In this document: positions 34,626-42,023 of the stretch, piece after piece
How the letters are laid out: every line of letters begins with the position of its first letter
How positions within the stretch are numbered: position 1 is the stretch's first letter
Virus record (IMG/VR): IMGVR_UViG_3300017991_003989
Span: 1 to 64,000 of that record
DNA: 64,000 bases
From: a virus
Strand: one strand, 5' to 3'
Translations under genes and position numbers: made by a program
The notes under the pieces: model-generated
Databases searched by the model: none
Told to the model about the DNA's origin: nothing
Seen by the model: only the letters and a program-made list of their open reading frames with translations

Positions 34626-35457
34626 ATGTAAAGAGTGTGGCAACAAATATAAGCGATTGAACATATTCCATTTACGAAAGCACGGTCTCGACGAAAAATC
34701 GTACCTTGAAAAGTATCCGGGTTCACAATTGATGGCAGATGAATGTAAAAAGAACATCTCTGAAGGCACGAAGAAGGGAATGCGTAAGGAAGCGTCGTGG
34801 GATAAGTTCATGACACATGTTAGGAATAGGGATTATACAGGTGAGAACAATTCTTTTTATGGGAAACACCATTCAGAAGAAACGAAGAGAAGCATCTCAC
34901 AGAATGAAGAGAGAAGCAGGAAAATCTCAAAGAAAAAGTCTGCTTGGTGGGCCGATGGGCGTATAGGAATGAATTTTGAAGAACTATACGGCAAAGAGAC
35001 TGCAGAAAGAGTTAGTAGAATTAAGTCTGAACAGACAACCGGTGAGAATAATCCAGCATATGGTAAAGTGTATGAGAAGACGGGTAGAAAAGTGGGAAGA
35101 TATAGAGGCATTCTATTCAGAAGTCTTTACGAATATTCTTACTATAAACACCTTGAAACACAAGACCTCTTTGAAGAGATGGAATACGAGCCATTTTCTA
35201 TACCATTTAAGCTTGATGGTAGAAAGAGAACATATACACCCGATGTATTACTAACGAGTGAAAAGAAACTCATCGAGATAAAATCGACTTACGAATTAGG
35301 AAAAGCGACAAAGCTAAATGAAGAAAAGTTCAAAGCAGCAATCAAATATTGCAGTGAAAACGACTTAACATTTGAAGTTCTAACAGAGAAGGACTTCAAA
35401 ATAATCCCGTTCAGACTTGCAGAGCGAGATGAAAATGTAGAGTGGATAAAGAAGTAG
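34618..35457 (+). CDS. PD-(D/E)XK homing endonuclease with zinc-finger N-terminus
   Basis: A 279-residue endonuclease-like protein. The N-terminus has a MucR/Ros-like zinc finger (CKECGNKYKRLNIFHLRKHG) continuing DEKSYLEKYPG. The middle has NUMOD3-type repeats (GENNSFYGKHHSEETKRSIS, GENNPAYGKVYEKTG). The C-terminal domain looks like a PD-(D/E)XK nuclease: FRSLYEYSYYKHLE supplies an acidic helix, and YTPDVLLTSEKKLIEIKS gives the PD...ExK core. This combination is known in small phage-borne homing enzymes. It overlaps the 3' end of the neck gene by 8 bases and abuts the next start. It is A+T-rich compared with both neighbours, consistent with recent insertion. Confidence 0.8.
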   Translation: MVECKECGNKYKRLNIFHLRKHGLDEKSYLEKYPGSQLMADECKKNISEGTKKGMRKEASWDKFMTHVRNRDYTGENNSFYGKHHSEETKRSISQNEERSRKISKKKSAWWADGRIGMNFEELYGKETAERVSRIKSEQTTGENNPAYGKVYEKTGRKVGRYRGILFRSLYEYSYYKHLETQDLFEEMEYEPFSIPFKLDGRKRTYTPDVLLTSEKKLIEIKSTYELGKATKLNEEKFKAAIKYCSENDLTFEVLTEKDFKIIPFRLAERDENVEWIKK

Positions 35458-35970
35458 ATGGCCAAGGGTTTCATATCGACGAAAGAGCTCAACTATATCG
35501 ATGAGCTGACGAAGGAGCTCTTGCAGAACTTCAGTATGCAAGAGGTCCTCTACTACGCCATATCGATGGAGCACACGGTCGCAGATGACCTATACAATGA
35601 AGCTATCGAGAAGACCTGGTTCGCTCCGGTAAAGGTGAACGCCAGGGTTGATTTCGATAATCCGACGGTGACGACGACGGAGTTCACGCTTGACAGCCAA
35701 TACTCGCTTGAGATTTACTTTCACACCGAAGAGCTCGGCGAGAGGAACGTGAAGCCGCGTGAGGGCGATTTCGTAGAGTTCGGGGAGATAATCTTTGAGG
35801 TAACAGCGGTGACGATGCCGCAGTTGGTGTTCGGCCAGGTCAATAAGAAGATAATGACGAAGTGTGTCTGCGTGCCCAGTCGTGAGGGCCAGTTTCAGGT
35901 CAACGGAGATTTCGCCAAGTTCGTAAGCAACACGCATCCCGTGGAGCCTGTAACATGCACAAAGCCGTAG
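35458..35970 (+). CDS. Neck / tail completion protein
   Basis: A 170-residue protein starting directly after the endonuclease stop. It belongs to a family I recognise near the neck genes of T4-like environmental phages: helical N-terminus (ELNYIDELTKELLQNF), then a beta-sandwich with VNARVDFDNPTVTTTEF, REGDFVEFGEIIFEVTAVTM and PQLVFGQVNKKIMTKCVC. By position it would sit at the head-tail interface (gp13/gp14/gp15/gp3 group), but I cannot say which T4 gene it replaces. No signal peptide or catalytic motif. Confidence 0.6.
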   Translation: MAKGFISTKELNYIDELTKELLQNFSMQEVLYYAISMEHTVADDLYNEAIEKTWFAPVKVNARVDFDNPTVTTTEFTLDSQYSLEIYFHTEELGERNVKPREGDFVEFGEIIFEVTAVTMPQLVFGQVNKKIMTKCVCVPSREGQFQVNGDFAKFVSNTHPVEPVTCTKP

Positions 35971-35999
35971 GGTAGAAAAGATAGAAGGAGTAAAGTAAG

Positions 36000-36872
36000 A
36001 TGTCGAAGTTTAAGTTGTTCGTGGTCGCTGCGTTGTCGTGGTTCTTGATCTCTAGTTCAGGAGCAAGCATCACATTCGATGCAGCTGAGCGACAGACGTT
36101 TTACTCGGCTGTGGTAACATCGGCCGTCCTTACTAGCGCCGTCGATGACATGCCCATTGAAGCTGTGTCCCACAGTGATGCCGTAGCGAAGAGAAACGCG
36201 AGAGCTGCTCGTTCCGCAGTCTTCATTCGTGAAGATGTAGAGATAAAGGATATTCGTGGAAATGAACGAGAAGTAAAGGGAGCATCGACGGGCTCCGGTA
36301 CTGTCATCGCGGTGAGGTGGGATGGCAAGTCTAGTCTTATCCTAACAGCACATCACGTCTGCACTAATTCTTATGATGTCGGTGATGTCGTGGTATATGA
36401 TAGGTTCGTGATAACATCGACAGTCAAAAAGTTGGTGACGTTCGATGGCGATGAGATGGACGTCCGCGTGTTACATGAAGATAGAGATAACGACCTTTGC
36501 GTCATGGAAGCTGACGGAAAGGCGGGTCTCGTCGCTCCATTGACATCGTATTATCCTCCTCTCGGCGCTAGCGTATACACAGCGGGAGCGCCGTCTGGAC
36601 AGTGGGGCAAGGGGACAGCAAACATAGTCATGGGCATCTTTTCTGGCGTAGTAGAAGAAGACATAAGTTATAGCGGTTATGTAGGAAAGAAGTTTCTTCA
36701 GTGTTCGATACCGACCATCGGTGGGATGAGCGGCTCTAGCATATATTACAGGGGCAAAGTCATCGGTGTGTTGGTTGCTGGTCATACATCGTATGAACAC
36801 CTCATGTATGGTCCAGGTCCTGGCGTTACGAAGAAGGCCGTTGAGGCGGCCATGGAAATTTGGAATAAATGA
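36000..36872 (+). CDS. Secreted trypsin/HtrA-like serine protease
   Basis: A 290-residue protein with an N-terminal Sec-type signal peptide (positive MSKFK, hydrophobic LFVVAALSWFLISSS, probable cleavage after GAS or nearby) and no lipobox cysteine. A chymotrypsin-fold protease follows with a full triad: His in LTAHHVC (H119), Asp in DNDLCVMEA (D165) and Ser in GGMSGSSIYY (S244). The GTGSGTVI-like strand (ASTGSGTVIAV) before the His is typical of HtrA-type proteases. No PDZ domain follows. It would act in the periplasm or outside the cell. It sits among neck genes and overlaps the next gene by ATGA. Its job could be envelope remodelling, superinfection exclusion or lysis; none can be chosen from sequence. 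Confidence 0.85.
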   Translation: MSKFKLFVVAALSWFLISSSGASITFDAAERQTFYSAVVTSAVLTSAVDDMPIEAVSHSDAVAKRNARAARSAVFIREDVEIKDIRGNEREVKGASTGSGTVIAVRWDGKSSLILTAHHVCTNSYDVGDVVVYDRFVITSTVKKLVTFDGDEMDVRVLHEDRDNDLCVMEADGKAGLVAPLTSYYPPLGASVYTAGAPSGQWGKGTANIVMGIFSGVVEEDISYSGYVGKKFLQCSIPTIGGMSGSSIYYRGKVIGVLVAGHTSYEHLMYGPGPGVTKKAVEAAMEIWNK

Positions 36873-37714
36873 CAAGAGAGAACGCGCATTACCGTTCCAT
36901 AACAATAAGGGACGTCGATGAGAGCATTCGCGATTGGTTTCGTGATAGGGTTGACGTGCACGTAAAGACGCCGACTGACGAGCTGAAGAAGGTTCCTGTT
37001 CTTTTCGCTTCCGGTGAGCGGTGGGCGACGAATAGGGATCAACGCGGGATAAGAGACAAGAATGGTTTGCTAATTCTCCCTCTCATCAGCATAAGACGTG
37101 TTAGCATGGAGCGTACCAAGGATAGGATGGCACTCGGCGTTGAGAAGGAAACCATGACTATCGCGAGGCGTGTAGATAAAAAGTCAAACACAATACAGAA
37201 TGCGATATCAGAGAGAGAAGCGCCGTTTAGAGCAAAAGATGATAAGGTAGTATACGAGATAACGACCATACCGTATCCAGATCATTTCACGACGACATAT
37301 GAAGTGATTTTCTGGGCACAATATATCGGGCAGATGAATACGATGATAGAGAAGGTTTTCGACAGTTTTGACCTTCAGAGCTCGTTCGTCATGCCGATAG
37401 CGGAGACGCGGTTCGAAGGAAATCCTAAAGATGATAGGGACTTCGAGGAGAGGAAGCCGCTCGTCGGAAGGACGTATTTCGTGGGATACGTAGACACCGA
37501 TGTTTCAGACGCTGGGAATTTTGAGGAGTTTACGGACCAGGAGAGAATAGTTAGGTATTCATTTAACGTAGAAGTTCCGACGTACCTTGAGCTTGAAACT
37601 GACGGTGAGAGACCCGTCCCACAGAGAAAATACACGTCATATCAGATTAGCATGGGCGACGAGAGCGTTACTTTCGTTGATGATCCAGAAGAATTAGATA
37701 AGATTTTTTCCTAA
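36869..37714 (+). CDS. Neck/tail structural protein (T4-like, conserved)
   Basis: A 281-residue protein recognisable as a conserved T4-like environmental phage structural protein at the neck-sheath boundary. Motifs are VPVLFASGERWATNRDQRGI, NGLLILPLISIRRVSMERTK, then PYPDHFTTTYEVIFWAQYIG and QMNTMIEKVF. The ...YEV.IW..YI.QMN pattern is typical of this family, often annotated as gp14-like or a tail completion protein. It overlaps the protease by ATGA and precedes the sheath gene by 115 bases. No enzyme motif. The exact T4 equivalent is uncertain. Confidence 0.6.
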   Translation: MTRENAHYRSITIRDVDESIRDWFRDRVDVHVKTPTDELKKVPVLFASGERWATNRDQRGIRDKNGLLILPLISIRRVSMERTKDRMALGVEKETMTIARRVDKKSNTIQNAISEREAPFRAKDDKVVYEITTIPYPDHFTTTYEVIFWAQYIGQMNTMIEKVFDSFDLQSSFVMPIAETRFEGNPKDDRDFEERKPLVGRTYFVGYVDTDVSDAGNFEEFTDQERIVRYSFNVEVPTYLELETDGERPVPQRKYTSYQISMGDESVTFVDDPEELDKIFS

Positions 37715-37759
37715 TCTTTTCAAATTTTTAGTTTTTCTGTCTTCTTGGGCTTGAATTGT

Positions 37760-37782
37760 CTAGTTATACACAGCTATACTAG
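37760..37782 (+). promoter_or_regulatory. Imperfect inverted repeat upstream of sheath gene
   Basis: CTAGTTATA (37760-37768) and TATACTAG (37775-37782) form near-mirror arms with one unpaired base around CACAGC. It lies in the 115-base gap before the tail sheath gene, 48 bases before its start, and has no T-tract. Possibly an operator or promoter element. Confidence 0.35.
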
Positions 37783-37829
37783 TCGTCTATCATGTGTGCA
37801 TTTGACGACCGTCATCAGGAGATATCTCA

Positions 37830-40193
37830 ATGGCTCAGAAGTTCATTAGTCCGGGCATTTTTACCACTGAAATCGACCAAAGTTTCGTAGGACAGGCGCC
37901 AGCGGGCGTAGGAGCTGTCATTGTTGGCGGTGCCGAGAAGGGTCCGGCATTTGAGCCCGTGAGGCTCGCAAATTTTCAAGAACACTTAGAGCGTTTTGGA
38001 AATCTGAACGTTCTCCACCAGGCATCATATGCCTCGAGGAACTATCTCGCTAACTCTGGTATCATGCATCGCGTGAGAGTTCTTGGTCATGACGATGGGA
38101 CGGGTGTGAACAACGGATATCAAGTGGGAGGAATAACGGGAATAACAGACGCATCAGGCTCAGATGACGTGACAGGTTCGATCATGGCCGTCATTCATCA
38201 CTCCGGTACGTCTAGCGAGCTATCTGTTGTAGGAGTTTCGGATGACGGCGACAGGTTCGTTTTTACGATCGGAACTTTCTCAGCAACAGCATCGTTCTTG
38301 ACAAGTTCGGCAGATTACATAGAGAAGGTCCTCAATACCGACCCGACGCGATACACGACAGATAATCACTATCTCTACCAAACCTTTAAATACACGCCAG
38401 TGGCAGCGAGCGCGTCTTGGCATCTAGTGGCTGTGTCGGGAGCAGATGACCTGACGCTGAATGATTTTCAGAAAAACTACGCTGGAGGCTCGACGCCGTG
38501 GGTGAAATCGCAGCTCATTGGAGCTAACGAATATGATCTTTTTAAGTTTCATACGAGAGCACATGGCCGTGTGACTAACGATGAGCTGAAGATTTCGATA
38601 AGAAACGTCAGACCGTCAATAAACACAGAAGCAACTCCGTACGGAACATTTGATTTAGCGGTAAGGAGCTTCTACGACACAGACCTTAGACAAGAAGTTC
38701 TTGAGACATTCGCTAATTTGACTTTGGACCCGAACGACAAGAACTACATTGCTCGTCGCATCGGAGACCAAATTGAGACATTTGATACTGATGAAAGAAA
38801 GATGGCCAAGGTCGGTGACTACGCGAACAAGTCCAATCACATTCGTGTAGAGATAAACAAGAACAACGGTTCTCCGCCAGAGGCACTTCCATGGGGATTT
38901 CGTGGATACACGAAGATGCTATACTCTGGTTCTGATACAGATGAAGGCGAAGAAACGACGACATTGTATCAAATTGATGATATGACGTATACTCCAAACA
39001 TGAGAGATAAAAATTCTGTCTGGAATGCAGGCATTCACTGGGGTGTCCTCTTTGTTTCGGGTGGCGTTGTAGACAGGATGAGAGCCGTTCCGAACCTAGA
39101 CACAGCGGCGAAATTGCTCCTGACGGGCTCAGATGCTGATTTTTCATTGAAACACCTGTCGGGAACTTACGAAAGCGGCAAACTTCGCTACCACTACAAT
39201 ACAACACAGGAAGATTACGCGCCAATTTACGGCTCGGCGTCACTGCAACAATTCACTATGCCACTTGAAGGTGGTTTTGATGGTTTCGATTTTCGCACTG
39301 AAAATTCGCTTGACGTGTCGAATACTGCAGCTGACACTAACTTCGTCGTAACTTCGATGAAGAGAGCACTTGACGTCATCGCTGATCCTGATTTTATCGA
39401 TGCAAACTTGCTTGTTGTTCCCGGCGTGCACAACACTGTCGTCACCGACCATGCTAGAAATGTTGTTAACGACCGCAGAGACATGATTTACATCATGGAT
39501 ATCACGGGCTCGACGGTCACGCAAGCGATTGACAACTTGAAGTCGAGAAACATTGACGACAACTACTCTGCTGTCTATTACCCAGATGTAAAAATCGATG
39601 ATGAGGTGAACAACAGAGTGGTCAGAATTGCACCATCAGTCGTAGCTGCAGGCGCGATTGCTTATAATGACAAGATAGCGCAACCGTTCTTTGCACCAGC
39701 AGGAATGAACAGAGGTGGTTTAGATCAGTTTTCAGTCGTCGACGTCGTCGATAGGTTAAACTACACGAATAGGAGTGACCTATATGATAACCGCATCAAT
39801 CCCATCGCGTCATTCCCGAATGAGGGAATAACGATTTGGGGCCAAAAGACTATGCAAGTAGCGGCAAGTTCTTTGGACCGCATAAATGTTCGTAGGCTTC
39901 TCATTTTTGCAAAAAGGACTATCAAGGTTGCATCGAAAGAGTTAGTCTTTGAGCCGAACAACAGTTCGACTTACACTAAATTCACGAACAAGGTTAATCC
40001 AATCTTGGAGAAAGTTCGTCAAGACCGAGGTATCGAGAGGTTCAAGGTTGTCATGGATGTGAACACAAACACTCCTGATGTCGTTGATAGGAATACGATG
40101 GTAGGAAAGATATTTCTTCAACCTACGAAATCGGTTGAGTTCGTCGACTTGCGTTTTATCATAACGAACGCGGGCGTGCAGTTCGAAGAATAA
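37830..40193 (+). CDS. 18: Tail sheath protein (gp18-like)
   Basis: A 787-residue contractile sheath subunit, larger than T4 gp18 (659). The N-terminus ISPGIFTTEIDQSFVG followed by GVGAVIVGGAEKGPAFEPV is the diagnostic sheath opening. The middle (about residues 90-420) is a surface-exposed Ser/Thr-rich expansion. The C-terminal core has the conserved pattern INPIASFPNEGITIWGQKTM, INVRRLLIFAKRTI and FKVVMDVNTNTPDVVDRN ending with a beta strand VEFVDLRFIITNAG. Contraction drives the tube through the envelope. A strong GGAGATA site precedes the ATG. Confidence 0.95.
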   Translation: MAQKFISPGIFTTEIDQSFVGQAPAGVGAVIVGGAEKGPAFEPVRLANFQEHLERFGNLNVLHQASYASRNYLANSGIMHRVRVLGHDDGTGVNNGYQVGGITGITDASGSDDVTGSIMAVIHHSGTSSELSVVGVSDDGDRFVFTIGTFSATASFLTSSADYIEKVLNTDPTRYTTDNHYLYQTFKYTPVAASASWHLVAVSGADDLTLNDFQKNYAGGSTPWVKSQLIGANEYDLFKFHTRAHGRVTNDELKISIRNVRPSINTEATPYGTFDLAVRSFYDTDLRQEVLETFANLTLDPNDKNYIARRIGDQIETFDTDERKMAKVGDYANKSNHIRVEINKNNGSPPEALPWGFRGYTKMLYSGSDTDEGEETTTLYQIDDMTYTPNMRDKNSVWNAGIHWGVLFVSGGVVDRMRAVPNLDTAAKLLLTGSDADFSLKHLSGTYESGKLRYHYNTTQEDYAPIYGSASLQQFTMPLEGGFDGFDFRTENSLDVSNTAADTNFVVTSMKRALDVIADPDFIDANLLVVPGVHNTVVTDHARNVVNDRRDMIYIMDITGSTVTQAIDNLKSRNIDDNYSAVYYPDVKIDDEVNNRVVRIAPSVVAAGAIAYNDKIAQPFFAPAGMNRGGLDQFSVVDVVDRLNYTNRSDLYDNRINPIASFPNEGITIWGQKTMQVAASSLDRINVRRLLIFAKRTIKVASKELVFEPNNSSTYTKFTNKVNPILEKVRQDRGIERFKVVMDVNTNTPDVVDRNTMVGKIFLQPTKSVEFVDLRFIITNAGVQFEE

Positions 40194-40223
40194 TCAGGGC
40201 ATAGAGACTGGGAGAGATAGAAA

Positions 40224-40766
40224 ATGGCAGATACAGCAGTTTTAGGAATGGAGACCGCGAACTACGCGGCAACGCAGAAGGGGTATGCTGAGAGGGTTGA
40301 AGATGACCGCATCGAAAATGCAAATCGTGATAAGGTCGACGCATGGGCAGGAGCCGTAACTGGTTCTTTCCAGTCAGTCTTCTACGTCTCTGGAGCGCTT
40401 GGCACGCATCTCGGCAATAGCGAGACGTATGGCGGAATAGCGGTGGCACAGGAGCACAGGGTCATAACTGAAGTAAGCCTCGTTTGCGCGACGACGGGAA
40501 CTGCTGACGTTACGACAGTCGATGTTCTTCGACAGGAGACTGCTGGCTCAACTCCGACCACAATTTTCGTAACTGATGACGTAAGACCATATATCTCTGC
40601 ATCAAAAGATGCTACAAATACTTGGGACGTTGCATCCACTGCTACCATTTCTGGTTCAGCATGGGATAAGGGTCGCGTTCTGATTGTGAATGTCAAGGAA
40701 GTTGCTACTGGTGCGTCGGACGCTGCAGTCATCGTTCACTGGAAGCCTTCTGCTAGTTACGCGTAG
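40224..40766 (+). CDS. Small beta-rich virion protein, unknown
   Basis: A 180-residue Ala/Thr/Val-rich protein between sheath and the collagen-like gene, with a GGGAGAG site. After a helical N-terminus (YAERVEDDRIENANRDKVDA) it is beta-rich, as in VITEVSLVCATTGTADVTTV and VLIVNVKEVATGASDAAVIV, resembling the C-terminal beta-sandwich of decoration or fibre-associated proteins. The same style is seen in the next gene's C-terminal domain, so both may be surface decorations. A terminator follows. Confidence 0.5.
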   Translation: MADTAVLGMETANYAATQKGYAERVEDDRIENANRDKVDAWAGAVTGSFQSVFYVSGALGTHLGNSETYGGIAVAQEHRVITEVSLVCATTGTADVTTVDVLRQETAGSTPTTIFVTDDVRPYISASKDATNTWDVASTATISGSAWDKGRVLIVNVKEVATGASDAAVIVHWKPSASYA

Positions 40767-40824
40767 GGTGAATTTCTATAGCCCTGTGAGGGGACAATCA
40801 GCGTGATATAAAACGCTTCAACTC

Positions 40825-40856
40825 GAGGGGACGAATTGCGTCCCCTCCGTTGTTTT
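40825..40856 (+). terminator. Rho-independent terminator before collagen-like gene
   Basis: GAGGGGACG (40825-40833) pairs perfectly with CGTCCCCTC (40839-40847) around AATTG, followed by CGTTGTTTT. A second small stem (AGCGT...ACGCT) lies just upstream at about 40800-40817. It ends the sheath transcription unit. Confidence 0.88.
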
Positions 40857-40869
40857 AGGAGAAAGAGGA

Positions 40870-41433
40870 ATGCCGTATTATAGCACAATTCAAGGAGCTT
40901 CTGGTTCTGACGGAGCTGACGGGGCTGACGGGGCTGACGGGGCTGACGGGGCTGACGGGGCTGACGGGGCAGCGGGTCCAACGGGTTCGACTGGACCGGG
41001 AGGTCAGACTGTCTGGGTTGCGGCATCGGATGCATCTGGTAGCGAATATGCCAATGGTCTATCATATGTTCCTCTACTGTCGGCATCTGCTCACCAGATT
41101 GAGTTTCAATACATTGCGCCTGAGACGGGAGACGTTGAAGTAAACGTCATCTACGCTATGAGTGCGGCAGATACTGGGACTGTCGAGTGCCAGCTGGATT
41201 TCGCGACAATCGCCACAGGCAGCGCTCCAACTACGGGTTTCGTCTCACAGGATCCGTTCATCGTAACTCCTGGCAACGACGCTAACATGCACGCAATAAA
41301 CGCGTCAAACACGTCGTCGATGACATTCAGTCCAGCAGATGGCGACATCGTCTTATGCACGTTTCAGAGGTTGGCATCGGCTAATGATACACATCCAGGT
41401 AGCATGAATATTATTGAAGTAAGGGTCAAGTAA
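40870..41433 (+). CDS. Collagen-like fibre/decoration protein
   Basis: A 187-residue protein whose N-terminus (about residues 9-42) is a Gly-X-Y collagen-like run with six GAD triplets, then GAAGPTGSTGPGG. The C-terminal ~140 residues are a beta-sandwich (HQIEFQYIAPETGDVEVNVI and so on). Phage collagen-like stretches form trimeric triple helices in short fibres or capsid spikes. It has its own AGGAGAAAGAGG site immediately after a terminator, so it is probably the first gene of the next transcript. The GAD triplets come from an exact 9-base tandem repeat. Confidence 0.72.
   Translation: MPYYSTIQGASGSDGADGADGADGADGADGADGAAGPTGSTGPGGQTVWVAASDASGSEYANGLSYVPLLSASAHQIEFQYIAPETGDVEVNVIYAMSAADTGTVECQLDFATIATGSAPTTGFVSQDPFIVTPGNDANMHAINASNTSSMTFSPADGDIVLCTFQRLASANDTHPGSMNIIEVRVK
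40912..40965 (+). repeat. 9-bp tandem repeat encoding Gly-Ala-Asp
   Basis: One GGAGCTGAC followed by five identical copies of GGGGCTGAC in frame. Near-perfect identity at the DNA level, including third positions, points to recent slippage expansion; copy number may vary between individual genomes. Confidence 0.95.
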
Positions 41434-42015
41434 ATGTTGAATCGCAAAGACCAAAATTTTAAAGCGTTTTTCATCAAGGATTTTCTTAACGACCAAACGA
41501 GAAGCTGGACGAACGAAAAGTCGAACACTGATGACATAGAGTTATCGGCGTCTGTCGGCATGGGTTCTGATGATGGAGATACTACTGTCGTTCTCATGGG
41601 CATGGGAGGGTTTAGAGACCAATACGCTTCTGCGAGATTAAAATTCATAAGCCCAACTGTAACAGGCTCTGAAGACATCGGTATCTGCATAAGAATATTG
41701 ACAATGGATGCTCCCGACGCTGCATACTATTATGCTCGCGCCGATGGGGGCATCGCGAAGTTGACGAGAGTGAGCAGTGGGTCGTTCACGAACTTGTCAC
41801 AGTCAGCATTCGCGCTTGCAGAAAATCAGTGGTGCAGAATTACATTACAAGCAGTGGGGAACGTTCTGTCGGCGTCATTTGTTGCCGACGGCGGAACGCC
41901 AGCAGCCGTAAATTTGACCGCCGTAGACAGCAGAATTCCGACTGGTGGGTCAATGTGCTTCAGGTCGATGAGCTCCACTGTCTTTTGTGAAAGCTTTACG
42001 GGCTCACAACTGTAG
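41434..42015 (+). CDS. Jelly-roll (LamG-like) virion protein
   Basis: A 193-residue protein starting on the base after the previous stop. Its order of strands fits a concanavalin/LamG-like domain: SARLKFISPTVTGSEDIGIC, AAYYYARADGGIAKLTRV, ENQWCRITLQAVGNVLSASF and GGSMCFRSMSSTVFCESF. A closely similar strand order occurs in the domain inserted in the next gene's peptidase. It is probably a carbohydrate-contacting decoration or fibre part. No catalytic residues are evident. Confidence 0.6.
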   Translation: MLNRKDQNFKAFFIKDFLNDQTRSWTNEKSNTDDIELSASVGMGSDDGDTTVVLMGMGGFRDQYASARLKFISPTVTGSEDIGICIRILTMDAPDAAYYYARADGGIAKLTRVSSGSFTNLSQSAFALAENQWCRITLQAVGNVLSASFVADGGTPAAVNLTAVDSRIPTGGSMCFRSMSSTVFCESFTGSQL

Positions 42016-42023
42016 GACGAAAG

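Noticed and set aside
40912-40965. CRISPR-like array
   Set aside because: 9-base in-frame tandem units without spacers; a coding minisatellite.
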